Below, one piece after another: positions 35,452-44,321 of a DNA stretch of 64,000 nucleotides (its first letter is position 1; every line of letters begins with the position of its first letter). The notes under the pieces are model-generated. The model saw only the letters and a list, made by a program, of their open reading frames with translations. It had not been told where the DNA came from and did not search any database. The DNA lies in NCBI RefSeq assembly GCF_040371755.1, contig NZ_BAABWE010000007.1, positions 1 through 64,000 on the forward strand, given 5' to 3'. This DNA is from Bermanella sp040371755 (GTDB lineage: Bacteria > Pseudomonadota > Gammaproteobacteria > Pseudomonadales > Oceanobacteraceae). The position numbers and the translations under genes are program-made.

Positions 35452-37207
35452 GGAGTTCCCCTGTTACTGGTGATGTTTCATGATCAAAAAGATCATCTAA
35501 AATATGATGTACACCTTGTCCCCATCCGATAGGGCCAAAATCATCTGAAATATAAATATGATCAACCCGTGATAATACGGGTATATCGTGAACCGGTGAG
35601 CGAATAATCAGCGCATAGTCAGCCATGTCGAGCATTTGTATATCATTATGGCTATCACCAATGGCGATGCTCGAATAGGGTGTGCTATGCATTTGTTGAA
35701 ATGTATTGCTAAGCCATATTAACGCTTTTCCTTTATTCGCATCACCACAAATATGAATGAAGCGGCCTCCTTGTAATATGGTGGCACCTTTATCAGTGAT
35801 GGTATTTATGAATCTTGATTTTTCAACTTCATCACCTTGCCATAAAATGGGCTCACCAAATTGCCGCTGTGCTGCTAATTGTGATTGTTCTAGTGATAAT
35901 CCTGTGGCATTTGCAATATCGTCTAGTGTCATACTTGAGAATGATTGAAATAACCCTTCAAACTCACTGCGTACAGAATTTAATATTTTCATCCAGTGAG
36001 CATGGGGGTTAACAAAATGTTTTACCCAGTATTTTCCAACCACTTCGGTATCAGCGGGTTGCTCAGCAAAATATCCAATGGGAATAAAAACAGCGGCACC
36101 ATTTTCAATTATAAAAGGGTGGTGATTATTCAATACTCGGCGAAGTTGCTCTATTTCATGTTGTGTTTTACTGCTGCAAGGCATAACAGCAATGGAATTT
36201 TGCTGGCAAAACTCTAACGTGCTGATTGCTGCATCATGGGAGTATGTATGGTGATCGAGTAATGAGCCATCAAGGTCAGTAAAAATCAGTGCGTTTACAT
36301 TTAACGGATTAAACCCATTGGCCTTAACCCGTGCCTCAATTTTTCTATTACTGTTTAATTTGAAAACATATTCAGCCGTGTTTGGTAGTGTATTTAACAC
36401 GTGCTCAGTGATGCGTTGGTAGTGCTGAATAAAACGTTCGATGGCTTCAGGTGACATAGTTCGAGCCTTATTCGCATCACCTAAGCTGGCTATGAGTTTT
36501 TCTTCTTGTTCTAGTCGCCATTTGAATACACATTGGAAGCTAGGTGCTTGCAACATGACGGTACAATCAAAACGATCAAATAGTGTTTGATATTGCTCAG
36601 TTAATTGCAAATTAACGTAGCTGCGCCAGATGGCATCTTTATCTTCATTGGTTTCCAGTGAGTTAACCGGAGCCTTAAGCTCCTCCGCTTGCTGAGCAAT
36701 AGCACCCACGCACCAGCCTTCAAAAATGATAATGTCTGGTGCTTGTGTCACTTCACTCCATTGTGATTGCTCGTAGCGATCATCTATGGCTTTGTTGAAT
36801 CTCGGAATAAAGGTACTTTCTGGTCCATTGTGGTGCACCAGTGCATTCAATGTTTCATTGGCGAGCGAAACATCATGGGTTCCCGGCACACCTCGAGTTT
36901 CCAATAGGGGGTGTATTGAGTTTGCTAGCTGTTTTCGCTCATCGCGACGGTAATAAAAGTCATCCAATGATAATGTGACAGCATTTAGCTTGTATTTTCT
37001 CTCTAAAATTTCAACCAGTAGCTCAGAGAGCGTACTCTTTCCTGAACCTTGCGCACCGTTAATGCCCACTATAATTGACTGTTGTTTATTTTGGTGCAGA
37101 TTGGCCAATTCTTGTGCTAAAGGCACAAAATATTCTATGGCTTGAGCGGTAAATTCACTGCCTAAGGTATGTTTTTGTATGAATTCGCTCAGATCTAGTT
37201 GGCTCAT
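35444..37207 (-). CDS. Fusion of D-glycerate kinase (P-loop) and HAD-IIB glucosyl/mannosyl-3-phosphoglycerate phosphatase
   Basis: A 587-residue two-part enzyme. Residues 1 to about 280 are a P-loop kinase like plant GLYK and E. coli YggC: Walker A GINGAQGSGKST at 48-59, LSLDDFYYRRDER, and TRGVPGTHDVSL, then IIIFEGWCVGA (Walker B region). From about 305 an HAD phosphatase of the mannosyl-3-phosphoglycerate type follows: LIFTDLDGSLLDHHTYS (motif I, nucleophile Asp), PCSSKTQHEI (motif II), and IAIGDSHNDIQMLDMADYAL (motif IV). The kinase would turn glycerate into 3-phosphoglycerate and the phosphatase would release glucosylglycerate from its phosphate. Fusion of these two activities is unusual. 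First gene of the operon. Confidence 0.85.
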   Translation of the reverse strand: MSQLDLSEFIQKHTLGSEFTAQAIEYFVPLAQELANLHQNKQQSIIVGINGAQGSGKSTLSELLVEILERKYKLNAVTLSLDDFYYRRDERKQLANSIHPLLETRGVPGTHDVSLANETLNALVHHNGPESTFIPRFNKAIDDRYEQSQWSEVTQAPDIIIFEGWCVGAIAQQAEELKAPVNSLETNEDKDAIWRSYVNLQLTEQYQTLFDRFDCTVMLQAPSFQCVFKWRLEQEEKLIASLGDANKARTMSPEAIERFIQHYQRITEHVLNTLPNTAEYVFKLNSNRKIEARVKANGFNPLNVNALIFTDLDGSLLDHHTYSHDAAISTLEFCQQNSIAVMPCSSKTQHEIEQLRRVLNNHHPFIIENGAAVFIPIGYFAEQPADTEVVGKYWVKHFVNPHAHWMKILNSVRSEFEGLFQSFSSMTLDDIANATGLSLEQSQLAAQRQFGEPILWQGDEVEKSRFINTITDKGATILQGGRFIHICGDANKGKALIWLSNTFQQMHSTPYSSIAIGDSHNDIQMLDMADYALIIRSPVHDIPVLSRVDHIYISDDFGPIGWGQGVHHILDDLFDHETSPVTGELHG

Positions 37208-37666
37208 TTTGTTATAAATGCCTGTATTAATTGAGGTTTTACTGGCTAATTTATATGGAGCAATTTCTGTGCCCTAAAAATGGGAGGTGAACTTTCTTTT
37301 TAGGTGCGCCCATAATACAAAGGAACTTGAATGAGCAGTGTGTTGTATCAAAACTACAGTTTTGTGAAGCTTACCCTAAAGATGCTGCTATTGTTTTACA
37401 AATCATGAATGATACGTATTTTAGGGAAGGGCCTGTGCTACAGGTTAGATATGGGTAAAGGGTTACTTCCCCCTCGCTTTATGGTCATCTTGATATTCTT
37501 TGTAAATCTTATAATTCTCTGCTTAGAAGTATTTCATTTGTATGGCCGTTTTTGCCGTACTTTTCCGGTTTATTTTAGCTAAACTCAAAGTATCCCCAAA
37601 AGGGATACACAGCTAACCCTGTTACTTTTTACATGTTGTCGTAAGCCTCACAAGGGAGATCGACTG
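37208..37666. promoter_or_regulatory. Divergent promoter region, glucosylglycerate operon / leucine dehydrogenase
   Basis: A 459-base gap between divergent operons. A perfect 7-bp palindrome, GTATCCC-CAAAA-GGGATAC, lies at 37590-37608, 59 bases before the ldh start, and looks like an operator. A frame of about 48 codons ending near 37457 (reading ...CEAYPKDAAIVLQIMNDTYF...) has no start codon or known homology and may be a gene scrap. No sure -35/-10 pair was found. Confidence 0.45.
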
Positions 37667-38713
37667 ATGTTTTCATCTATGCACGCCCATTCTGTGCAAG
37701 AGCTGCACTTTTGCCAGAAAGAATCTCTTAATGCTGTTGTGGCATTACATAATCTACGTTTAGGCCCCGCACTGGGTGGTTGTCGCTTCATTGAATACAG
37801 CAGTGAGCAAGATGCCATTGAAGATGCCATGCGTTTAGCAAAAGGCATGACTTACAAAGCAGCCTTAGCTCGCGTGCCTCATGGGGGTGGTAAAGCGGTC
37901 ATTATGAAACCCCAAGGGGAGTTTGATCGTGAGCATTTATTCAAATTATTTGGCCAATTTGTAGAAACACTGGGTGGAAGATACATCAGTGCGATGGACA
38001 GTGGTACGCAAGTGAGTGATATGGATGTCATGCGCGCACAAACCACATTTGTCAGCAGCTCTAGCAATATTGGAGACCCTTCACCTTCAACTGCCTATGG
38101 CATGTTATTGGGGGTTGAATGCGCAGTTCGGTTTAAAATGAACCAATCACTTTCTGGGGTTACAGTCGCAATTCAAGGGTTAGGGCATGTAGGGTTTGCG
38201 CTAGCAGATCACCTACATAAAGCAGGATGCAAACTTATTGTATGTGATGTGGATGAGCAAAAAACACAGTTAGCCCAGCAGTTGTTCAACGCAAAAGTGG
38301 TTTCAGTTGATGATATCTACTCTCAGGTTTGTGATGTGTATAGCCCCTGTGGATTAGGTGGTGCCATTAATGCGGAAACCGTCGGAAAACTCAATTGTAA
38401 AATCATCGCCGGATGTGCAAATAATCAATTGGCCCAAGATGAACTTGCTTTAACACTTCATGACATGGGCATTTTATACGCGCCCGATTATGTGATTAAT
38501 AGTGGGGGGCTAGTGTTTGCGTCTTCTTGTTTTCGAGGTATGGGCCATAAAGAAATCGAAAGGGAAATTCATAAACTCAAAGACACCCTCAATAAAATCT
38601 TTGTGCTTTCTAAACAAAAAAATGCACCGTGTAACTTTATTGCTAACGAAATGGCCGAACAAATATTGTATGGCTCAAACCAACATCGTGATTGGATTCA
38701 GGAGGCAGTATGA
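37667..38713 (+). CDS. ldh: Leucine dehydrogenase (Glu/Leu/Phe/Val dehydrogenase family)
   Basis: A 348-residue amino-acid dehydrogenase oxidatively deaminating leucine and other branched-chain amino acids to 2-oxoacids with NAD. LGPALGGCRFIEY, GMTYKAALARVPHGGGKAVI (substrate-binding and catalytic Lys residues) and the Asp in DSGTQVSDMDVM form the active site; the NAD domain starts VAIQGLGHVGFALADHL. AGGGAG sits 8-13 bases before the start. It overlaps the next gene by 4 bases (ATGA), which delivers its product straight to the branched-chain 2-oxoacid dehydrogenase. Confidence 0.95.
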   Translation: MFSSMHAHSVQELHFCQKESLNAVVALHNLRLGPALGGCRFIEYSSEQDAIEDAMRLAKGMTYKAALARVPHGGGKAVIMKPQGEFDREHLFKLFGQFVETLGGRYISAMDSGTQVSDMDVMRAQTTFVSSSSNIGDPSPSTAYGMLLGVECAVRFKMNQSLSGVTVAIQGLGHVGFALADHLHKAGCKLIVCDVDEQKTQLAQQLFNAKVVSVDDIYSQVCDVYSPCGLGGAINAETVGKLNCKIIAGCANNQLAQDELALTLHDMGILYAPDYVINSGGLVFASSCFRGMGHKEIEREIHKLKDTLNKIFVLSKQKNAPCNFIANEMAEQILYGSNQHRDWIQEAV

Positions 38714-39825
38714 AAGCACTAAATCAACCGTATGTAGCCGAGCAAGGCCACTCCCATTTTATGGATTTTAGTCTGCAGAAAATTCAATTTTTAGATGCTG
38801 AAGGCAATTGGCTAAGCGAGCGTCCTGACTTTGCCAGTGATGAATGGCTGGTGCAATCGTATAAAAACATGGTGCGCACTCGCGTGTTTGATTCAAAAGC
38901 CATTGCATTACAGCGTACAGGGCAAATGGGCACATATCCATCGAGCCTAGGGCAAGAAGCATTTGGTGTGGCCATTGGAATGTCACTGCAAAAAGACGAT
39001 GTATTTGTGCCGTATTATCGTGATCATGGAGCCCATTTACTGCGTGGCCATGAAATGAGTGACCTACTTTTATATTGGGGCGGCGATGAACGTGGTTCGG
39101 CCAAAGGGCCTCAGCAAGACTTCCCTGTTTGCGTGCCTATCGCCACTCAAATTACCCATGCTGCAGGCGCAGCCGCTGCCCTTAGAATTAAAAACCAAGA
39201 CCAACTCGCCGTAACGACCATAGGGGATGGTGGTACCTCGAAAGGGGATTTTTTTGAAGCGTTAAATGTAGCGGGGGCGTGGCAATTACCCATGGTGGTG
39301 TTAGTGAATAATAACCAATACGCCATATCGGTTCCGCGGGAAATTCAATGCGGCGCGCCCACTCTTGCGCAAAAAGCCATTGGAGCGGGTATTTATGGCG
39401 TGCAAGTGGATGGTAATGATGTGTTAGCTATTTACCAAGCCATGTTAGAGGCTCGTCAGCGTGCCCAACAACACAAAGGGGCCACATTAATCGAAGCCAT
39501 GAGCTATCGCTTGTGTGATCACACCACGGCAGATGATGCTTCTCGTTATCGTCCTAATGAAGAAGTAAAAGAAGCGTGGAAAAACGAACCCATCAAGCGC
39601 CTGCAAAATGCGTTAGTGAATTTAAAACTATGGGATAGCGAAAAAGAACAATCATGGCAAAGCCAATGTGGTGACGAAGTAGATAAAGCCGTTGAAACGT
39701 ATTTAAAAACGGAAAAAGACACACCAGAAAGTATGTTCGATTACCTCTATCAAGATTGGCCAGAGGTTATGAATGAACAACTGGATTTATTGGCGGATAA
39801 ACTATCCCGTCAATCGTCTTACTAA
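38710..39825 (+). CDS. bkdA1: Branched-chain 2-oxoacid dehydrogenase E1 component, alpha subunit
   Basis: The start is placed at ATG 38710 (MKALNQPYVAEQ, 371 residues) because a perfect GGAGG lies 4 bases upstream at 38701-38705; this start overlaps the ldh stop by 4 bases. Thiamine diphosphate binding is shown by TTIGDGGTSKGDFFEALNVA and ending in VLVNNNQYAIS; QRTGQMGTYPSSLGQEA and YRDHGAHLLRGHEM are typical of BCKDH E1alpha. With E1beta it decarboxylates branched-chain 2-oxoacids and passes the acyl group to lipoyl E2. Pyruvate dehydrogenase is less likely given the leucine dehydrogenase neighbour. Confidence 0.94.
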   Translation: MKALNQPYVAEQGHSHFMDFSLQKIQFLDAEGNWLSERPDFASDEWLVQSYKNMVRTRVFDSKAIALQRTGQMGTYPSSLGQEAFGVAIGMSLQKDDVFVPYYRDHGAHLLRGHEMSDLLLYWGGDERGSAKGPQQDFPVCVPIATQITHAAGAAAALRIKNQDQLAVTTIGDGGTSKGDFFEALNVAGAWQLPMVVLVNNNQYAISVPREIQCGAPTLAQKAIGAGIYGVQVDGNDVLAIYQAMLEARQRAQQHKGATLIEAMSYRLCDHTTADDASRYRPNEEVKEAWKNEPIKRLQNALVNLKLWDSEKEQSWQSQCGDEVDKAVETYLKTEKDTPESMFDYLYQDWPEVMNEQLDLLADKLSRQSSY

Positions 39826-39839
39826 GGTGGAGGTAGATA

Positions 39840-40850
39840 ATGTCTGTTGCTAACAATATGAATCAATCAAAACCAGTTGACAGTGTTTTACTCGAAGCGG
39901 TTAACCTTGCGCTGCATTATGAAATGGACCATGACGAATCTGTGGTCGTGCTTGGTGAAGACGTAGGCACCAATGGCGGAGTGTTTCGTGCAACCACAGG
40001 ATTAAAAGAAAAATTCGGATTTAAACGGGTAATGGATACGCCGTTAGCCGAAGCACTTATCTCTGGTATGACCGTAGGCATGGCTTCACAGGGCTTAAAG
40101 CCTGTGGCCGAAATTCAGTTTATGGGTTTCATATTTCCTGCGTTTGAGCATTTATTTTGTCATGCTGCTCGTTTACGTAATCGCACCCGTGGTCGTATGA
40201 GTTGCCCAATGGTATTACGTGCGCCCTATGGCGGCGGCATACATGCGCCTGAACACCATAGCGAAAGTACCGAAGCACTCATTGCACACACACCGGGTAT
40301 TCGTGTGGTGATTCCATCCTCCCCAGCACGGGCTTATGGTTTGCTGTTAGCGGCCATTCGTAATCCTGACCCTGTGGTGTTTTTAGAGCCAAAGCGGATT
40401 TATCGTGGTAGCAAACAAACCATTAATAACAATGGAGAAGCATTACCATTAGATACCTGTTTTACCTTGCGCCAAGGCACAGACGTGAGCTTAATTAGTT
40501 GGGGAGCGTGCATTGCAGACACGTTAGAAGCGGCGGATAAACTGGCTGAAAAAGGGATTTCAGCAGAAGTGATTGATGTGGCCACCATTAAACCTTTGGA
40601 CATGCGCACTATAATCGCATCGGTTGTGAGCACTGGCCGTTGTGTCATTGTCCATGAAGCGGCCCGCTCATTTGGTGTTGGTGCAGAAATCGCCGCACAA
40701 ATAAGTGAAAAATGTTTTTTAAATTTATTGTCACCCGTACAAAGAGTAACAGGCTTTGATACGCACATGCCGTATTTTAAAAACGAGCATTATTATTTGC
40801 CTAACAGTAATGACATCGTAGCGGCGGTGGATAAGTGTTTTAAAGAGTAA
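39840..40850 (+). CDS. bkdA2: Branched-chain 2-oxoacid dehydrogenase E1 component, beta subunit
   Basis: A 336-residue transketolase-like subunit: VVVLGEDVGTNGGVFRATTG (Glu contacting the thiazole of thiamine diphosphate), DTPLAEALISGMTVGMASQG, APYGGGIHAPEHHSESTEAL and VVIPSSPARAYGLLLAAI. The C-terminal domain has VIDVATIKPLD. GGTGG-like Shine-Dalgarno sequence lies 6-10 bases upstream, 14 bases after the alpha gene. It completes the E1 heterotetramer. Confidence 0.95.
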   Translation: MSVANNMNQSKPVDSVLLEAVNLALHYEMDHDESVVVLGEDVGTNGGVFRATTGLKEKFGFKRVMDTPLAEALISGMTVGMASQGLKPVAEIQFMGFIFPAFEHLFCHAARLRNRTRGRMSCPMVLRAPYGGGIHAPEHHSESTEALIAHTPGIRVVIPSSPARAYGLLLAAIRNPDPVVFLEPKRIYRGSKQTINNNGEALPLDTCFTLRQGTDVSLISWGACIADTLEAADKLAEKGISAEVIDVATIKPLDMRTIIASVVSTGRCVIVHEAARSFGVGAEIAAQISEKCFLNLLSPVQRVTGFDTHMPYFKNEHYYLPNSNDIVAAVDKCFKE

Positions 40851-40978
40851 GGCAGGAGTTTGGGGTAATGTATGTAAGATGTGGAATATGGACTGGGAGA
40901 TGAGAGATGCCCTCCAGCAAAGTGTTGAATAAATCAGCCACGAAGTGACCTTGTCAAAAATTAATGTATTAGAGATAT

Positions 40979-41022
40979 GTAGGATGGGTTAGGCCTGAGT
41001 CACATGAATGCCGTAACCCATC
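40979..41022. repeat. REP-like element between E1beta and E2 genes
   Basis: Begins GTAGGATGGGTTAGGCCTGA and ends GCCGTAACCCATC; GATGGGTTA and TAACCCATC are perfect 9-base inverted arms around about 21 bases. It matches the element at 4359-4440 in its left arm. It lies in a 215-base gap and could affect the ratio of E1 to E2. Confidence 0.75.
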
Positions 41023-41065
41023 AAAAAGCATGAACCAATAAAAATTTTCAATAAAAGGAAGCCTA

Positions 41066-42196
41066 ATGAAATATTTTAAATTACCTGATTTAGGTGAAGG
41101 TTTAAGCGAAGCCGAAATTGTTGAATGGCATGTAAAAGTAGGCGACAGCATAAAAGAAGATCAGCTTATGGTCAGTGTAGAAACCGCCAAAGCCATTGTT
41201 GAAGTACCTTCTCCCCAATCCGGTGTGATTTGTGCGTTGTTTGGAGAAGCAGGGGATGTGGTACACATAGGCGAGCCGTTAGTAGAATACGAAGGAGAGA
41301 AAGACGACTCTGGTACAGTGGTTGGTGACTTATCGTTAGGTGCAAAACAAGAAAGCAAAGATGACTTCATAGTTGGCAGTGCCCATAACCAACAGAATCA
41401 AGCAGCTATCAAAGCCACTCCTAGTGTTCGAGCCTTGGCTAAACGGCTTGAGGTTGATTTAACTCATGTTAAGGCCACAGGTGAAGACGGTCGAATCACC
41501 GCAAATGATATAGAAAAAGCAGCGCAGCTGAACTCTGATAAAGGCCATAGTGAATCCCTAAAAGGGGTACGTAAAGCCATGGCAAAAAACATGGCCGCCT
41601 CCCATGCGCAAGTCGTGCCTGTAACATTACATGATGATGTGGATGTTCACGCTTGGTTCACAAGCGACAATCCACAGCAAGACATAACCATGCGTTTGGT
41701 TCACGCCATTGCAGTTGCATGTGAAGCTGAGCCTAGTATGAATGTGTGGTTTGATGGGGAACAACTATCAAGACGATTATTAACACAGATTGATTTAGGC
41801 ATAGCAGTGGATACCGGACAAGGTCTGTTTGTACCGGTACTTAGAAATATCTCTAAACGCAGTTTAGACGATTTACGTGAAGGGTTAGATGCGCTACGAG
41901 CGGCAGTGAAAAGCCGAAAAATCCCCCCACAAGAAATGCAAGGTGCCACCATTACTCTAAGTAACTTTGGTACTCTAGCGGGTAAACATGCTAATCCGGT
42001 TGTATTGCCGCCTCAGGTGACGATAGTGGGTGCAGGAGGCATAAGAGACGAAGTGGTGGCGTTTGAAAGGCAGCCCGTGGTGCATGCCATATTGCCGTTA
42101 TCTGTGACGTTTGATCACCGTGCCGTCACCGGCGGTGAAGCAGCACGTTTTTTAAAAGCCATGATGGATGATTTAGCAAAAGCCAGTGTGGATTAA
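41066..42196 (+). CDS. bkdB: Dihydrolipoamide acyltransferase E2 of the branched-chain 2-oxoacid dehydrogenase
   Basis: A 376-residue E2 with one lipoyl domain (1 to about 78; lipoyl Lys in SVETAKAIVEV), a peripheral-subunit-binding domain (about 115-155; TPSVRALAKRLEVDLTHVKA) and a catalytic domain (about 170-376). The catalytic His is in TFDHRAVTGGEAARFLKA; the usual HRxxDG Asp is replaced, a variant seen in some proteobacterial E2 proteins. AAAGGAAG lies 7-14 bases before the start. No E3 gene (lpd) follows, so a shared E3 from elsewhere must complete the complex. Its stop overlaps the stop of the convergent monooxygenase gene by 2 bases. Confidence 0.93.
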   Translation: MKYFKLPDLGEGLSEAEIVEWHVKVGDSIKEDQLMVSVETAKAIVEVPSPQSGVICALFGEAGDVVHIGEPLVEYEGEKDDSGTVVGDLSLGAKQESKDDFIVGSAHNQQNQAAIKATPSVRALAKRLEVDLTHVKATGEDGRITANDIEKAAQLNSDKGHSESLKGVRKAMAKNMAASHAQVVPVTLHDDVDVHAWFTSDNPQQDITMRLVHAIAVACEAEPSMNVWFDGEQLSRRLLTQIDLGIAVDTGQGLFVPVLRNISKRSLDDLREGLDALRAAVKSRKIPPQEMQGATITLSNFGTLAGKHANPVVLPPQVTIVGAGGIRDEVVAFERQPVVHAILPLSVTFDHRAVTGGEAARFLKAMMDDLAKASVD

Positions 42197-43689
42197 CTGG
42201 CTTTGGTTAAATCAGTTTGCTGAGCGGTTTGGTTTTTTGTATAAAATTTCACGATACCATCTTCAATTGGGTCGTGAGTCAGAGTTTGTTTGTCCACTTC
42301 GTATTTATTTAAAACACGCCAAGGGTGGTTAGCACCTTGTTTTGGTAGAACATCTTTGGCTCTTTGAATGTAGCCTGATTGCATATCATCCATAATGGTT
42401 TCGTCTAAGCTTTGTTCGGATTTGTTTTCTGGAACGACCACACAAAAATTATTTTCATCCATGTAGTTAAATAATCGGCATACATAAGCAGCAGAAATAT
42501 CTGCTTTTAACGTCCAAGATGAATTGGTATAACCAAAAATCCAAGCAATGTTTGGCATGTTTTCAGCTAGTACAGCTTTGTATGTCATTAAATTATTTAA
42601 TTCGACTTTTTGTCCGTCTTTATAGAGACTCATACCTCCTAATAACTGAATGTTTAAGCCAGTAGCGGTAACGATTATATCGGCATCAAGATGCTTACCA
42701 GATTTCAGTTGAATTCCTGTTTCTGTAAAGTGATCAATATGGTCTGTGACCACACTGGCTTGGCCATTTAAAATAGCTTTGAATAAATCGCCATCGGGTA
42801 CCGCACACATGCGTTGATCCCAAGGTTTATAGTTAGGACTAAAATGGTTTAAATCTACTTTACCTTTTGTTTGACGTTTCACCCCACGAATAGCAAGTTT
42901 ACGAATAAATTCTGGCCAGCGTTTTGCTGCTTTAAAAAAAGTTCGCTGTAAAAAAATATTACGCTTACGCGCAAATGAGAACACCACTTTGTTAGGTAGA
43001 AACTTCTTCAATAATCCGGAAAATTTATCAATGGAGGGAACGGTAAACACATAAGAAGGGGAACGCTGTAACATGGTGATGTGTTTGGTTTTATCGGCCA
43101 TGGCGGGCACTAATGTTACCGCTGTGGCACCACTACCAATGATGACGACATTTTTTTCGGCGTAATCTAAATTCTCTGGCCATTTTTGTGGATGAATTAT
43201 GTCACCCTTAAAGTCGTTATAGCCCTTAAATTCAGGTAGAAAACCCTGATCATAATTGTAATATCCGGTACAGGGTATTAAAAAGTCACAGGTATATTGA
43301 ATGGTTTCTTGAGTGGCTTCGTTGATGGTGGTCACTTGCCATATATTTTGTTGGCTATCCCAGTTTGCTTGGGTGGTTTTTAATCCAAAATGAACCTTGC
43401 CATCCACTTCAAATTCGCGAGCAGTTTCATTAATATATTCACGAATATCGCCACCATTGGCTAATACACTTAAACCATCCCAAGGGCGAAAATCAAAACC
43501 AAAACTGGCCATGTCACTGTCGGAGCGAATTCCCGGATAACGGAATAAATCCCAAGTACCACCGATGGCTTGGCGACGTTCTAAAATGGCAAAGGATTTA
43601 TTAGGGCACTGTTGTTTTAAATGGCAAGCCATGCTGATGCCAGACAAACCTGCACCTATGATGAGTGCATCAAAGTGTTCAGATGACAT
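42193..43689 (-). CDS. Flavin-containing monooxygenase, Baeyer-Villiger type
   Basis: The start is placed at 43689 (MSSEHFDALIIGAG, 498 residues), dropping a 17-residue extension that precedes the FAD motif. FAD site: DALIIGAGLSGISMACHLKQ; NADPH site: VVIIGSGATAVTLVPAMA; between them FKGDIIHPQKWPE satisfies the Baeyer-Villiger fingerprint FxGxxxHxxxWP. Members oxidise ketones, aldehydes or alkanes-derived substrates to esters with NADPH and O2; AlmA, linked to long-chain alkane use in marine hydrocarbon degraders, belongs to this group and is one possible identity (not established). Confidence 0.87.
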   Translation of the reverse strand: MSSEHFDALIIGAGLSGISMACHLKQQCPNKSFAILERRQAIGGTWDLFRYPGIRSDSDMASFGFDFRPWDGLSVLANGGDIREYINETAREFEVDGKVHFGLKTTQANWDSQQNIWQVTTINEATQETIQYTCDFLIPCTGYYNYDQGFLPEFKGYNDFKGDIIHPQKWPENLDYAEKNVVIIGSGATAVTLVPAMADKTKHITMLQRSPSYVFTVPSIDKFSGLLKKFLPNKVVFSFARKRNIFLQRTFFKAAKRWPEFIRKLAIRGVKRQTKGKVDLNHFSPNYKPWDQRMCAVPDGDLFKAILNGQASVVTDHIDHFTETGIQLKSGKHLDADIIVTATGLNIQLLGGMSLYKDGQKVELNNLMTYKAVLAENMPNIAWIFGYTNSSWTLKADISAAYVCRLFNYMDENNFCVVVPENKSEQSLDETIMDDMQSGYIQRAKDVLPKQGANHPWRVLNKYEVDKQTLTHDPIEDGIVKFYTKNQTAQQTDLTKAS

Positions 43690-43775
43690 GTTGTATCTCT
43701 TATTTTTATTTTGTGAACGCAACATAAACCATGGTGGCAATCATGTCTATATAACGGATTGTTGCGAAATTGGCG

Positions 43776-44321
43776 CTATTCTTTTAGTAGTATTGCGATA
43801 GCTGAACTAATTTGTGCGGCTTTATTGGTATTTGCATGGGTTTCACCTATAAAGCGATAGCGCACCATGCCTTTTTTATCGACTAAATAGTAAGTGGGCC
43901 AATATTGGTTGTTAAGGCGTTTCCAGTATTTAAAGTCGTTATCCATCATAACCGGATGATCAAGTTCAAACTCACTCATTTTAGCCAGTACCGCACTGCG
44001 CTTTTTCTCGTAATCGAACTCAGGTGTGTGAATGCCAATTACTTGAAAATCTTGGTTATGCAGTGAGGCTTCTAATTGGTTGAGCCAAGGAAAGCTGCGG
44101 TAGCAGTTCCAGCAGGCAAAGGTCCAAATATCCACTAATAACACTTTACCTTTTAATTCTTCGACGTTTAACGGCTTGGATTTGAGCCATTGGTTTTGTT
44201 CGGTTTGGGTGAATTCAGGTAACGGGAATGGGTTGATTTCGGCATTGGCGCTTTGGATGCTGGGTTTTAGTAGTACAAAGGTGAGGGCAGCCGTGCCGAG
44301 CATGATGAATAGGGATTTCAT
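43776..44321 (-). CDS. Periplasmic thioredoxin-like (redoxin/TlpA) protein
   Basis: A 181-residue protein with a signal peptide (cleavage after about residue 27, ...QSANA). The thioredoxin fold has LVDIWTFACWNCYRSFPWLN, active-site Cys at about 70 and 73 (CWNC), then IGIHTPEFDYEKKR and YWPTYYLVDKKGMVRYRFIG with the cis-Pro region. WTFxCxNC is typical of the DipZ/TlpA-like group that exchanges disulfides or reduces peroxides in the periplasm. Its partner is unknown. Confidence 0.88.
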   Translation of the reverse strand: MKSLFIMLGTAALTFVLLKPSIQSANAEINPFPLPEFTQTEQNQWLKSKPLNVEELKGKVLLVDIWTFACWNCYRSFPWLNQLEASLHNQDFQVIGIHTPEFDYEKKRSAVLAKMSEFELDHPVMMDNDFKYWKRLNNQYWPTYYLVDKKGMVRYRFIGETHANTNKAAQISSAIAILLKE

